64,000 nt of DNA from Pseudomonas sp. Irchel s3f7. Its GTDB lineage: Bacteria; Pseudomonadota; Gammaproteobacteria; Pseudomonadales; Pseudomonadaceae. The notes under the pieces were generated by a model that worked only from the letters and a program-made list of their open reading frames with translations, did not search any database and was not told where the DNA came from. Both the position numbers and the translations under genes were made by a program. Positions within the stretch are counted from its first letter, which is position 1. The number at the start of each line of letters is the position of its first letter. The stretch is taken from NCBI RefSeq assembly GCF_900187615.1, contig NZ_FYDO01000017.1:62001-126000 (forward strand), read 5' to 3'. Of this stretch, positions 32,909 to 43,229 are shown in pieces.

Positions 32909-34810
32909 TTACATCTCCACCTGCGTCCCCAGCTCAATCACCCGGTTCAGCGGCAGATTGAAGAAGCGCAGGTTGCCGTTGGCGTTTTGCAACATGAACG
33001 CAAACAGCGCCTCGCGCCAGCGGGACATGCCTTCGAGCTTGGAGGCGATGACCGTTTCGCGGCTGAGGAAATACGTGGTGCGCATCGGGCTGAAGTCCAG
33101 CTCATCGAGATGACACAGCTTCAGCGCTTTCGGTACGTCCGGCTCGTCGGTGAAACCGAAGTGCAGGATGACCCGGAAGAAGCCTTCACCGTAGGAATCG
33201 ACCTTGAAGCGCCGGGTCGGTGGCACCCGCGGGATGTCTTCGTACACCACCGTCAGTAACACCACTTGCTCGTGCAGCACCTGGTTGTGCAACAGGTTGT
33301 GCAACAGCGCATGGGGCACGGCATCCGGTCGCGCCGTCAGGAACACGGCAGTGCCCTGAACACGGTGTGGCGGTTGTACGGCGATACTGCTGATGAAAAT
33401 CGGCAGCGGCAATCCACCTTCATCAATCCGGTCGACCAGCAACTGCTTGCCACGCTTCCAGGTGGTCATCAGCACGAACAGCGCGAGACCGGCGATCACC
33501 GGGAACGCACCGCCCTGAACGATTTTCGGCACATTGGCGGCGAAGTACAAACCGTCGACCAACACGAAGCCCAACAGAACCGGCACCACCAGAACTGGCG
33601 GCCACTTCCACAGCAGCAGAATCACTGCCGACACCAGAATGCTGGTCATCAGCATGGTCCCGGTCACGGCTACGCCATAAGCCGAAGCCAGGGCGCCAGA
33701 GGATTCAAAGCCCAGCACCAGCAGGACCACGCCGACCATCAGCGCCCAGTTCACCGCACCGATGTAGATCTGGCCCTGTTCGGCGCTTGAGGTGTGCTGG
33801 ATGTGCATCCGCGGAATGTAACCGAGCTGGATCGCCTGACGGGTCAGGGAGAACGCACCGGAAATGACGGCTTGCGAGGCAATGACCGTCGCCAGGGTCG
33901 ACAGCCCCACCAGCGGGATCAACGCCCAGCTTGGCGCCAGCAGATAGAACGGGTTGCGGGCCGCTTCCGGATCACCGAGCAGCAAGGCACCCTGACCGAA
34001 ATAGTTCAGCACCAGCGCCGGCAGCACGAGGATGAACCACGCACGGGCAATCGGTTTGCGGCCGAAGTGGCCCATGTCCGCGTACAGCGCTTCGGCACCG
34101 GTCAATGCCAGCACCACGGCACCGAGAATCGCCACGCCCATGCCAGGATGCACGATGAAGAAGCGCACGCCCCACACCGGGTTCATCGCTTGCAACACTT
34201 CCGGGTGCTGAATGATGCCGTAGACGCCCAGTGCGCCCAGCACCAGAAACCAGGTGACCATGATCGGCCCGAACAGAATGCCGATCCGCGCCGTGCCGTG
34301 ACGCTGGATCAGAAACAGCGCGACCAGCACCACCAATGACAGCGGCACCACCCAATGATCGATGCCATCGAATGCCAGCCCCAGGCCTTCAATCGCCGAT
34401 AGAACGGAAATCGCCGGGGTGATCATGCTGTCGCCATAGAACAGCGCCGCGCCGATCAGCCCGCAAACCACCAGAAAGCCGCGCAATTTGGCATGCCCCG
34501 CCGCCGCCCGCCGGGCCAGCGCGGTCAAGGCCATGATCCCGCCTTCGCCCTGGTTGTCGGCACGCAGCACAAACATCATGTACTTGATCGACACGACCCA
34601 GATCAGCGACCAGAAAATCAGTGCCAGAATCCCCAACACGCCGTCATGGTTGACCGGCACGCCATAGGCGCCGGAAAACACTTCCTTGAGGGTGTACAAC
34701 GGACTGGTGCCGATGTCGCCATATACCACCCCGACTGCAGCGACCAGCATGCCGATCGGTTTTGCCGCCGAATGCTCGGCCCCCGCCGCCTGACTACTTG
34801 CCTGACCCAT
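32909..34810 (-). CDS. kup: Low-affinity potassium transporter Kup
   Basis: 633 residues, full length. About 12 membrane helices, beginning with the conserved VGVVYGDIGTSPLYTLKEVF, and a C-terminal cytoplasmic domain of about 180 residues. GALFYGDSMITPAISVLSA is another family signature. Proton-coupled K+ uptake across the inner membrane, important at low pH. No obvious co-transcribed neighbour; a 291-nt gap separates it from divergent rimO. Confidence 0.95.
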   Translation of the reverse strand: MGQASSQAAGAEHSAAKPIGMLVAAVGVVYGDIGTSPLYTLKEVFSGAYGVPVNHDGVLGILALIFWSLIWVVSIKYMMFVLRADNQGEGGIMALTALARRAAAGHAKLRGFLVVCGLIGAALFYGDSMITPAISVLSAIEGLGLAFDGIDHWVVPLSLVVLVALFLIQRHGTARIGILFGPIMVTWFLVLGALGVYGIIQHPEVLQAMNPVWGVRFFIVHPGMGVAILGAVVLALTGAEALYADMGHFGRKPIARAWFILVLPALVLNYFGQGALLLGDPEAARNPFYLLAPSWALIPLVGLSTLATVIASQAVISGAFSLTRQAIQLGYIPRMHIQHTSSAEQGQIYIGAVNWALMVGVVLLVLGFESSGALASAYGVAVTGTMLMTSILVSAVILLLWKWPPVLVVPVLLGFVLVDGLYFAANVPKIVQGGAFPVIAGLALFVLMTTWKRGKQLLVDRIDEGGLPLPIFISSIAVQPPHRVQGTAVFLTARPDAVPHALLHNLLHNQVLHEQVVLLTVVYEDIPRVPPTRRFKVDSYGEGFFRVILHFGFTDEPDVPKALKLCHLDELDFSPMRTTYFLSRETVIASKLEGMSRWREALFAFMLQNANGNLRFFNLPLNRVIELGTQVEM

Positions 34811-35101
34811 CCACCCCCCCTACTACCCAGACCCGGGCTTCTTTGAAAGAAGCACTATGCTTTGACGCGCAGCATGCGCTGTTTTACTTCACGTTACAGA
34901 CGATTTGTTGACAGTAAAAAATCAGTAAAGGCCAACGGCGCGAAGCATAGCGCAGCACTCGTCGTATTTCCCTGCATAAAGCTGGTCAAGTGAACGACTC
35001 ATCGCTAGAATTGCGCACTTTTTGATCAGAGGCGCACTTCAAGCGCCCGTCCGTCGGTTTGCCCTACGCGGCAGCGGCGTCACAAAACACCGAGGTTAGA
35101 C
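34811..35101. promoter_or_regulatory. Divergent kup/rimO control region
   Basis: 291 nt with promoters for both sides. On the right, TAGAAT (35006-35011) with TGGTCA 17 nt before it is a possible rimO promoter. The left half is AT-richer, with TTGACAGTAAAAAATC. No confident operator. Confidence 0.35.
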
Positions 35102-36439
<1,338 letters not shown>

Positions 36440-36453
36440 ACGAAAAAAACACG

Positions 36454-36491
36454 AAAAGCCCCGCTCTATTGACGAGATGCGGGGCTTTTTT
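36454..36491 (+). terminator. Intrinsic terminator of rimO
   Basis: AAAAGCCCCG ... CGGGGCTTTTTT with a 16-nt loop that itself can form CTC-GAG pairing. Confidence 0.9.
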
Positions 36492-36550
36492 ACGGCTATC
36501 GTTTGAGGTGGAAAGGACTCTCATCACTCACGCATAAAGGGCAGACAGGC

Positions 36551-37024
36551 ATGCGCCAGCATTCGGTCATCCACACGCCGAAACAAAGCGATTACGAAGA
36601 ACTGACCCGGGTCTGGGAGGCTTCGGTGCGCGCCACCCACGACTTCCTGCCAGACAGCTACATCAAGCTGCTGAAAGACCTGGTGCTGACCCATTACCTC
36701 GATTCGGTGATGTTGATCTGCACCAAAGATTCGAGCCAACGCATCACCGGGTTTGCCGGGGTTGCGGCGGGCAAGATCGAAATGCTCTTCATCGACCCGG
36801 CGTATCGCGGCCAGGGCCTTGGCAAGCGCTTGTTGCGCTATGCCCTGGAAAACCTCAACGCCGATGAACTGGACGTCAACGAACAGAACCCCCAAGCCCT
36901 CGGTTTTTACTTCAAACAGGGCTTCGAGGTCATCGGTCGCTCTGAAGTCGATGGCATGGGCCAGCCGTATCCGTTGTTGCACATGCGTATGCGCCAGCCG
37001 CAACTATTGACGCGCAATGGCTGA
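36551..37024 (+). CDS. GNAT family N-acetyltransferase
   Basis: 157 residues from the ATG at 36551. The acetyl-CoA loop is FIDPAYRGQGLGKRLLRYAL (R-G-x-G-x-G type), and NEQNPQALGFYFKQGF is the usual C-terminal beta-bulge segment. It resembles E. coli YjaB in layout (WEASVRATHDFL). Cytoplasmic; substrate unknown. Confidence 0.88.
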   Translation: MRQHSVIHTPKQSDYEELTRVWEASVRATHDFLPDSYIKLLKDLVLTHYLDSVMLICTKDSSQRITGFAGVAAGKIEMLFIDPAYRGQGLGKRLLRYALENLNADELDVNEQNPQALGFYFKQGFEVIGRSEVDGMGQPYPLLHMRMRQPQLLTRNG

Positions 37025-37120
37025 CACGCACCTACAAAAAACTCTACGGTGCAAATGGAACCGGGATTAACCGGCGCCAGGCAGGTACAATGCCCACCCC
37101 CTTTTTGTTACGGCCCTGAC

Positions 37121-37831
37121 ATGACTGACCCGATTCGTCTCTCCAAACGCCTCATCGAACTCGTCGGCTGTTCCCGTCGGGAGGCTGAGCTGTTCATTGA
37201 GGGCGGCTGGGTCACCGTCGACGGCGAGGTCATCGACGAACCGCAGTTCAAGGTCGACAACCAGAAAGTCGAACTGGACCCGGAGGCCAAGGCCACTGCA
37301 CCGGAACCGGTGACCCTGCTGCTCAACGTGCCTGCCGGCATGGACGCAGACACCGCCATGGCCAGCATCAGCGCCGAGACCCTCAGCGAAGAGCACCGCT
37401 ACGGCAAACGTCCACTCAAGGGCCACTTCCTGCGCCTGACCGCCAGCACCGACCTGCAGGCCAATGCCAGCGGTTTGCTGGTGTTCACCCAGGACTGGAA
37501 AATCCTGCGCAAACTCACCGCCGACTCGAACAAGATCGAGCAGGAGTACGTGGTCGAAGTCGAAGGCGAAATGGTGGCTCACGGCCTCAACCGCTTGAAC
37601 CACGGCCTGACCTACAAGGGCAAGGAGCTGCCGGCGGTCAAAGCCAGTTGGCAAAACGAAAACCGTCTGCGCTTCGCCATGAAAAATCCGCAGCCGGGCA
37701 TCATTGCCCTGCTCTGCCAGGCTGTCGGCCTGAAGGTCATCGGTATCCGCCGCATTCGCATCGGCGGCGTGTCCATCGGCAAAGTGCCGCTGGGACAATG
37801 GCGCTACCTGTCCGGCAAAGAGAAGTTCTAA
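37121..37831 (+). CDS. RsuA/RluF-like pseudouridine synthase homologue lacking the usual Asp
   Basis: 236 residues from the ATG at 37121. N-terminal S4 RNA-binding domain (LSKRLIELVGCSRREAELFI), then a small-subunit-type pseudouridine synthase domain. The expected GRLDxxxSGLL active-site motif reads TDLQANASGLL: the aligned position of the catalytic Asp is Gln113, with an Asp two residues earlier. The later motif GLKVIGIRRIRIGG is intact. It may use a shifted Asp, or bind rRNA without catalysis. A TACAAT -10 element lies 34 nt before the start. Confidence 0.85.
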   Translation: MTDPIRLSKRLIELVGCSRREAELFIEGGWVTVDGEVIDEPQFKVDNQKVELDPEAKATAPEPVTLLLNVPAGMDADTAMASISAETLSEEHRYGKRPLKGHFLRLTASTDLQANASGLLVFTQDWKILRKLTADSNKIEQEYVVEVEGEMVAHGLNRLNHGLTYKGKELPAVKASWQNENRLRFAMKNPQPGIIALLCQAVGLKVIGIRRIRIGGVSIGKVPLGQWRYLSGKEKF

Positions 37832-37906
37832 GGCTGCTCTTGCCGCCACACATTTCGGCGCCGTGCCTGGCCGCGACGCCCACAGCTGAATATCAGGACT
37901 GCCCAC

Positions 37907-38377
37907 ATGATTCATAACGACGTACTGCGCAGCGTGCGCTACATGCTCGACATCAGCGACAAGAAAGTCATCGAGATCATCAAGCAAGGCGGCATGGACG
38001 TGACCCTGCCGGACCTGCTGACCTACCTCGACAAGAAAGAGGAAGACGAGGAAGGCTTCGTACGTTGCCCGGACGAAGTCATGGCGCATTTCCTCGACGG
38101 CCTGGTGATCTTCAAGCGCGGCAAGGACGAAAGCCGTCCGCCGCAGCCGATCGAAGTCCCGGTGACCAACAACATCATCCTGAAGAAGCTGCGCGTCGCC
38201 TTCGAACTGAAGGAAGACGACATGCACGCGATCCTCAAGGCAGCCGAATTCCCGGTGTCCAAGCCTGAGTTGAGCGCGCTGTTCCGCAAGTTCGGCCACA
38301 CCAACTATCGCCCGTGCGGCGATCAGTTGCTGCGCAACTTCCTCAAGGGCCTGACCCTGCGCGTTCGCCCGCAGTAA
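37907..38377 (+). CDS. DUF1456 (YehS-like) protein
   Basis: 156 residues in two similar halves: NDVLRSVRYMLDISDKKVIE and NNIILKKLRVAFELKEDDMH, each about 65-70 residues, the internal duplication typical of YehS. Cytoplasmic and helical. Function is unknown in any organism I know of. Follows the RluF-like gene by 75 nt and may share its transcript. Confidence 0.88.
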   Translation: MIHNDVLRSVRYMLDISDKKVIEIIKQGGMDVTLPDLLTYLDKKEEDEEGFVRCPDEVMAHFLDGLVIFKRGKDESRPPQPIEVPVTNNIILKKLRVAFELKEDDMHAILKAAEFPVSKPELSALFRKFGHTNYRPCGDQLLRNFLKGLTLRVRPQ

Positions 38378-38388
38378 TCGCCCATCCC

Positions 38389-38458
38389 TTGTAGGAGCCG
38401 GCTTGCTGGCGATGGCAATTCTCAAAACGCCATCGCCAGCAAGCCGGCGCCGACAAGG
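38389..38458. repeat. REP pair, inverted
   Basis: TTGTAGGAGCCGGCTTGCTGG-CGATGG and inverted CCATCGCCAGCAAGCCGGC-GCCGACAA, between YehS and rhlG. Confidence 0.88.
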
Positions 38459-38554
38459 GCGGCTGTATGAATCCCCATTCCGCGCAAAAATAGTGGCTCC
38501 GCTTCCGACGACTGACGGCTAGGGTGTAATAACCATCAGCTCTCAGGACTTGCC

Positions 38555-39325
38555 ATGCACCCCTACTTTTCCCTGCAAGGCCGCACCGCCCTGGTGACCG
38601 GCGGCACTCGTGGTATCGGCAAAATGATCGCCAAGGCCTATGTCGAAGCCGGCGCGACCGTGTACGTCTGTGCCCGTGATGCCGAAGCCTGTCAGCAAAC
38701 GGCCGATGAACTCGGTGCACTCGGACGCTGCCACGCCATAGCGGCCAACCTGGCGACAGAAGAAGGCGTGCAGCAGTTGGCCACGCGCTTAGGCGAACAG
38801 ATCACCCACCTCGACATTCTGGTGAACAACGCCGGCACCACGTGGGGCGCGCCGCTGGAGAGTTACCCGATCAAGGGCTGGGAAAAGGTCATGCAGCTCA
38901 ACGTGACGTCGGTATTCAACTGCATCCAGCAGTTCTTGCCATTGATGCGCAAGGCCGGTTGCGAAGCCAACCCGGCGCGGATCATCAACATTGGTTCGGT
39001 GGCCGGGATTTCATCCTTCGGCGAACAGGCTTATGCCTACGGCCCGAGCAAGGCCGCCCTGCATCAACTGTCGCGGATTCTGGCGCGAGAGCTGGTCGGC
39101 CAGCACATCAACGTCAACGTCATCGCCCCGGGGCGCTTTCCGAGCAAAATGACCCAGCACATCGGCGATGATGAGCAAGCGCTGGCGCAGGATACGGCGC
39201 TGATTCCGATGAAGCGCTGGGGTCGAGAGGAGGAAATGGCTGCGCTGGCAATTAGCCTGGCGAGCACGGCGGGGGCCTACATGACTGGCAACATCATTCC
39301 GCTGGACGGAGGGTTCAGTCTCTAG
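38555..39325 (+). CDS. rhlG: RhlG-like NADPH-dependent ketoacyl reductase (SDR)
   Basis: 256 residues, the same length as P. aeruginosa RhlG and closely similar through its C-terminus. Cofactor motif GGTRGIGK, NNAG, catalytic Ser in NIGSVAGISS, and YAYGPSKAA (Tyr and Lys). Ends in GNIIPLDGGFSL. RhlG was linked to the beta-hydroxyacid parts of rhamnolipids or polyhydroxyalkanoate, though its role is debated; no rhlAB-like genes lie in the window, so here the substrate is open. Confidence 0.88.
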   Translation: MHPYFSLQGRTALVTGGTRGIGKMIAKAYVEAGATVYVCARDAEACQQTADELGALGRCHAIAANLATEEGVQQLATRLGEQITHLDILVNNAGTTWGAPLESYPIKGWEKVMQLNVTSVFNCIQQFLPLMRKAGCEANPARIINIGSVAGISSFGEQAYAYGPSKAALHQLSRILARELVGQHINVNVIAPGRFPSKMTQHIGDDEQALAQDTALIPMKRWGREEEMAALAISLASTAGAYMTGNIIPLDGGFSL

Positions 39326-39350
39326 CGGCGATGAGGCGGCTTGAGCCAGG

Positions 39351-40586
39351 TCACTCCAGTGTCTTGAGCCGCCCTTCGATAAACCGCCGCTCGGGTGCCT
39401 GCTGAGTCAACTCCAGCGCCCGCTCCCACGCCGCCCGCGCCTCGTCGAAACGCCCCAGTTGCCGACAAAACTCCGCCCGCGCCGAATGCGCCAGGTGGTA
39501 ATCCTGTAAATCTCCCCGAGCCAGAATCCGCTCGACCAGCGTCAGGCCCGCCAATGGCCCATCACGCCGCGCCAAAGCCGCCGCCCGGTTCAACTCGACG
39601 ACCGGTGACGGCACCGCTCGCAGCAGCACGTCATACAGACCGACGATCTGCGGCCAGTCGGTTTGCTCAGCCGTCGATGCTTCGGCATGCACTGCCGCAA
39701 TCGCTGCCTGCAGGCAGTACGGCCCAAAACGCCCAAGGGTCAGCGCCCGTTCGATCAGCGCGCAGCCTTCGGCAATCAGTTCGGCGCTCCATAACGATCG
39801 GTCTTGTTCGTCCAGCACAATCAGCTCGCCACTGGCGGAGGTTCTGGCCGGCCGCCGCGATTCGTGCAGTAGCATCAACGCCAGCAACCCCATCACTTCA
39901 GGCTCCGGCAGCAACTCCATCAACAATCGGCCTAGACGGATGGCTTCGCGGGTCAGATCCTCGCGAATCAACGTCTCGCCGACAGACGCCGAATACCCCT
40001 CGTTGAACACCAGGTAAATCACCCGCAACACGTTGTCGAGGCGCTCGGGCAGTTCGGCGAGGCTGGGGACCTGATAAGGGATTTTCGCGTCGCGGATCTT
40101 CGCCTTGGCGCGCACGATGCGCTGGGCAATGGTGGCCGGCGCCGACAGAAACGCCCGGGCGATTTCTTCTGTCGTCAGGTCGCAGACTTCCCGCAACGTC
40201 AGCGGCACTTGCGCATCCGAGGCCAGGGCCGGGTGACAGCAGGTGAAGATCAAACGCAGTCGATCGTCTTCCACGTCTTCTTCACTCCAGTCGGCCTGCT
40301 CCAGCGCTTCCAGTTGCGCCACCAGCAACGGTTGCGACGCGGTAAAACGTGCGCGTCGGCGCAAGGCATCAATGGCCTTGAAGCGCCCGGTGGAGACCAG
40401 CCAGGCGCGGGGATTGGCCGGCACGCCGTCGCGCTGCCAGCGCTCGACCGCGATGAAAAACGCCTCGTGCAAGGCCTCTTCCGCAAGGTCGAAATCACCC
40501 AGCAAACGAATCAGGGTCGCCAGAATGCGCCGCGACTCTTCGCGGTAGACCCGCTCGACCTGCGCCTGAACCGGCAGCCCTGGCAT
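39351..40586 (-). CDS. ECF sigma factor, ECF42-type (DUF6596)
   Basis: 411 residues, much longer than ordinary ECF sigmas. Sigma region 2 (ILATLIRLLGDFDLAEEALH) and region 4 (LTLREVCDLTTEEIARAFL) occupy the first 170 residues; the remaining 240 are the DUF6596/TPR-like extension. No anti-sigma gene is nearby. The ATG at 40586 is 1 nt after the stop of the YCII/DGPF gene, the usual partner of ECF42 sigmas. In that group the extension is thought to regulate activity in place of an anti-sigma factor. Confidence 0.9.
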   Translation of the reverse strand: MPGLPVQAQVERVYREESRRILATLIRLLGDFDLAEEALHEAFFIAVERWQRDGVPANPRAWLVSTGRFKAIDALRRRARFTASQPLLVAQLEALEQADWSEEDVEDDRLRLIFTCCHPALASDAQVPLTLREVCDLTTEEIARAFLSAPATIAQRIVRAKAKIRDAKIPYQVPSLAELPERLDNVLRVIYLVFNEGYSASVGETLIREDLTREAIRLGRLLMELLPEPEVMGLLALMLLHESRRPARTSASGELIVLDEQDRSLWSAELIAEGCALIERALTLGRFGPYCLQAAIAAVHAEASTAEQTDWPQIVGLYDVLLRAVPSPVVELNRAAALARRDGPLAGLTLVERILARGDLQDYHLAHSARAEFCRQLGRFDEARAAWERALELTQQAPERRFIEGRLKTLE

Positions 40587-40587
40587 T

Positions 40588-40932
40588 TTAAGGATTCAAC
40601 TGCCGAACGGGGCGCACTTCGACACTGCCGACCCGGGCCGCCGGAATGTTCCCGGCGACCTGGATCGCTTCGTTGAGGTCCTTGGCATCGATCAGGTAAA
40701 AACCGGCCAACTGCTCCTTGGTTTCAGCGAATGGGCCATCGGTGATCGACATCTTGCCGTTGCGCATACGCACCGTGGTAGCGGTCTGCACCGACTCCAG
40801 CGCTTCGGCGGCGACCATCCGGCCGCTGCCCTGGATCGACTCGGCATAGGCCATGCACTCCTCGTCCTTCGGGCTTTCCGGCAGCGAATGCAGCAGGCGC
40901 TCATCGCTGTAGACCAGGCATAAATACTTCAT
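40588..40932 (-). CDS. YCII/DGPF-domain protein
   Basis: 114 residues from the ATG at 40932, with AGGAGACGTTC before it. A YCII-related fold with DGPFAETKEQLAGFYLI, the signature that names the DGPF family. These proteins are found next to ECF42 sigma genes in many bacteria and are their known target gene type. Enzymatic role unknown. Middle gene of a three-gene unit. Confidence 0.9.
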   Translation of the reverse strand: MKYLCLVYSDERLLHSLPESPKDEECMAYAESIQGSGRMVAAEALESVQTATTVRMRNGKMSITDGPFAETKEQLAGFYLIDAKDLNEAIQVAGNIPAARVGSVEVRPVRQLNP

Positions 40933-41010
40933 GAACGTCTCCTGATTCGAACGGATCAACTATGGGCGTGGATTGGCCATTTGGCGCGGCGCCCCGACAA
41001 ATAACATCGA

Positions 41011-41436
41011 TCAGGGTTTCAGATCGAACAGGACGGTGCCGCTCATCATGTCGAACGGCGCCGACCAGTGCTCATGGACGATCTGCCACAACCCGCCTTC
41101 CTGGCGATAGCACGCACTGCCGCGCATCCAGCAGGCCTGGGTTTCGCCCTTGTCGTTGGTGCCGCCGCAATGGGCCAGCCAATGGGCGAAGGCGATCTCC
41201 TGGGACGCCTCGATGCGGATGTCCTGGAACTCGAAAATGTGCGGGCCGGGGCACATTTTCATGCAATCTTCCCAATGCGCGCGATACGCCTCTTTGCCCT
41301 TGAATTGCAACGCCTTGACCGCGTCGAAGGAGACGATGTCGTCGGCATACAGGGTCATGATTTTATCGACGTCCTTGGCCATCATGGCCTGACGATAGGT
41401 TTCGATCAGGTTCTGGATCTGGGTGTGCGAGTTCAT
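41011..41436 (-). CDS. NTF2-like (SnoaL/DUF4440-type) protein
   Basis: 141 residues, preceded by GGAGAACCACC. An NTF2-like cone fold: IETYRQAMMAKDVDKIMTLY at the N-terminus, then WEDCMKMCPGPHIFEFQDI and WQIVHEHWSAPFD. Two Cys residues sit in the CMKMC segment. Probably the first gene of the ECF42 unit (74 nt before the YCII gene). Members of this family bind or transform small organic molecules; none can be named here. Confidence 0.82.
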   Translation of the reverse strand: MNSHTQIQNLIETYRQAMMAKDVDKIMTLYADDIVSFDAVKALQFKGKEAYRAHWEDCMKMCPGPHIFEFQDIRIEASQEIAFAHWLAHCGGTNDKGETQACWMRGSACYRQEGGLWQIVHEHWSAPFDMMSGTVLFDLKP

Positions 41437-41577
41437 GGTGGTTCTCCGTGGTTTTTATTGGAAGACACCCTTAGTCGTCTGGCGATCCGGCGAATCGACA
41501 GAAGAAATAAAAATAATCCATATCGCCAGACTCGCTAGAATCCGAGACTCATTTTCCGTTGGAAACAGGACACGCCA

Positions 41578-42063
41578 GTGACAGCCCGACTCGTGCCTTA
41601 TGAAAGCCTGAACACGCTGCAGCGCCAACAGGTCGAGGCCATCGAAGTGCATTCGGAACAGATCAAATTCTCCGGCGACATCCACGGTGCGTTGCACACG
41701 TTGTTGTCCAAACCCGGCCCGGGGGTCAAGGGGTTCGCCTTGCTGGCCGAAGACGTTCCCGTGGCGTTCCTGCTGCTCAAGCGCCCGCCAGTGCTGCCAG
41801 CCTGGGCCGATGAACACAGCGCGACCCTGCATGCGCTGCAAGTCGATCAACGCGCTCAGGGCCAAGGCTTCGGCAAGGCCTGCCTGCAAGCACTGCCCGA
41901 GGTAGCGCGCCAGGCCTGGCCGGAAATCAAAGGGCTGGAGCTGTCGGTGGATGCGGATAACGCTGCGGCGATTGCGCTGTATGCCAAGTATGGTTTTGTC
42001 GACAGCGGCGAAGCGTACAAGGGCCGGATCGGTTATGAGCGGCGGATGGGGTTGTTATTTTAA
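41578..42063 (+). CDS. GNAT family N-acetyltransferase
   Basis: 161 residues starting at a GTG (41578). The acetyl-CoA loop is DQRAQGQGFGKACLQALPEV, and DNAAAIALYAKYGFVDSGEA the C-terminal GNAT motif. Divergent from the ECF42 unit with a 141-nt gap. Substrate unknown. Confidence 0.86.
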   Translation: MTARLVPYESLNTLQRQQVEAIEVHSEQIKFSGDIHGALHTLLSKPGPGVKGFALLAEDVPVAFLLLKRPPVLPAWADEHSATLHALQVDQRAQGQGFGKACLQALPEVARQAWPEIKGLELSVDADNAAAIALYAKYGFVDSGEAYKGRIGYERRMGLLF

Positions 42064-42091
42064 TTGCGCGCCGATGAACCTTCGTAGGAGA

Positions 42092-42580
42092 TTACAGCGT
42101 CAAAACCATCTCATGCCACGCCATGCCGCCATGGTCGGATGCTGACGGTTTGATGTAGGCAAAACCAAACCCGGCATACAACGGAATATGCCGTTCCTTG
42201 CACATCAAATGGATGGTTGCCTTGTTCATCCCGCGCATACGCTCGATGAATTCACCCATCAAACGCTTGGCCAAACCCTGCCCCTGGTAATCCGGGTGCA
42301 CCACCACCGACATGATCACCACGTTCGGCCCGGCCGGGTCGTGGCCGATAAGCTCCTTGAACGCTTCGTCCGACATTTCCACCTGAAACGCCGCACCGGA
42401 ATTGATGAAACCGGCTACAACGCCGTCCACTTCGGCCACGATAAAGCCTTCGGGCCAGGTGGCGATGCGGGTGGCGATTTTCTCGCGGGTGGCGGCTTCG
42501 TCGCCTTCGTAGGCAACGGTTTCGATGGCGTAGCAACGGTCCAGATCAGCAGACGTGACGTGGCGGATGACGGTGTTCAT
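42092..42580 (-). CDS. GNAT family N-acetyltransferase
   Basis: 162 residues, start ATG 42580. VVHPDYQGQGLAKRLMGEFI is the acetyl-CoA-binding loop, followed by YAGFGFAY near the end. Convergent with the preceding GNAT gene. Substrate unknown. Confidence 0.86.
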   Translation of the reverse strand: MNTVIRHVTSADLDRCYAIETVAYEGDEAATREKIATRIATWPEGFIVAEVDGVVAGFINSGAAFQVEMSDEAFKELIGHDPAGPNVVIMSVVVHPDYQGQGLAKRLMGEFIERMRGMNKATIHLMCKERHIPLYAGFGFAYIKPSASDHGGMAWHEMVLTL

Positions 42581-42677
42581 GGCAGCTCGGGGTCAGCGTG
42601 GGAAAGGCGTGAATCATAAATCAGCCGCTGTGTGACATCGAGAAACGAATCGAGCGATCCGTCTCTCGATGCGGGGC

Positions 42678-43163
42678 TCAAGCCTTGAGCGGCAGCCAGA
42701 TTTCCAGCTTGCCGGTATTGAGCTTTGGGTTGAAGTCTTCGCTGTAACGCTCAAACTCCGGGGCGTTGAGCAGTTCACGCCCGGACTGCGGCAGCCATGT
42801 GCCATGGATGTATTGGAAGGTTTGCGCCAAGGTGTCCAATGAGCCTTTGTGCTCGAACACCACGTATTGCTGCGGCTGAATCTCGACCCAGCGGTACGTC
42901 TCCGGCAAATCGTCGAGTTTGCTGATCTCGACCCCGGCGATGTAATCAAAGCCGCCCTGGCCGTCGAAATTGCAGCAGACGCCGTAGGTCACTTCGCCTT
43001 TTTGACCCGGGACATGGCCGATGTGGGGCACGAACTTTTCCCAGAGCTCGGGAATGCCTTTTACGGTTTGTTGGGTAAATTTGCCGCCAAGCCCTGCAAT
43101 CAGCAGGAAGTGTCCATGTACAAACCGTGGCTCGGACACCTCAACGCGTGTTTGCTCATCCAT
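42678..43163 (-). CDS. GyrI-like small-molecule-binding protein
   Basis: 161 residues from the ATG at 43163, with CAGGAG before it. A stand-alone GyrI-like/AraC effector-binding domain: PRFVHGHFLLIAGLGGKFTQ, VTYGVCCNFDGQGGFDYIAG and LNTGKLEIWLPLKA. No DNA-binding helices. E. coli SbmC/GyrI inhibits gyrase; others bind hydrophobic effectors. Which applies is unknown. Confidence 0.82.
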   Translation of the reverse strand: MDEQTRVEVSEPRFVHGHFLLIAGLGGKFTQQTVKGIPELWEKFVPHIGHVPGQKGEVTYGVCCNFDGQGGFDYIAGVEISKLDDLPETYRWVEIQPQQYVVFEHKGSLDTLAQTFQYIHGTWLPQSGRELLNAPEFERYSEDFNPKLNTGKLEIWLPLKA

Positions 43164-43229
43164 GACTCGACTCCTGGAACTAAAAATGGGTTCGGCTGGG
43201 AGTATAGAAGCCAAACCCGATTCGCCCAA

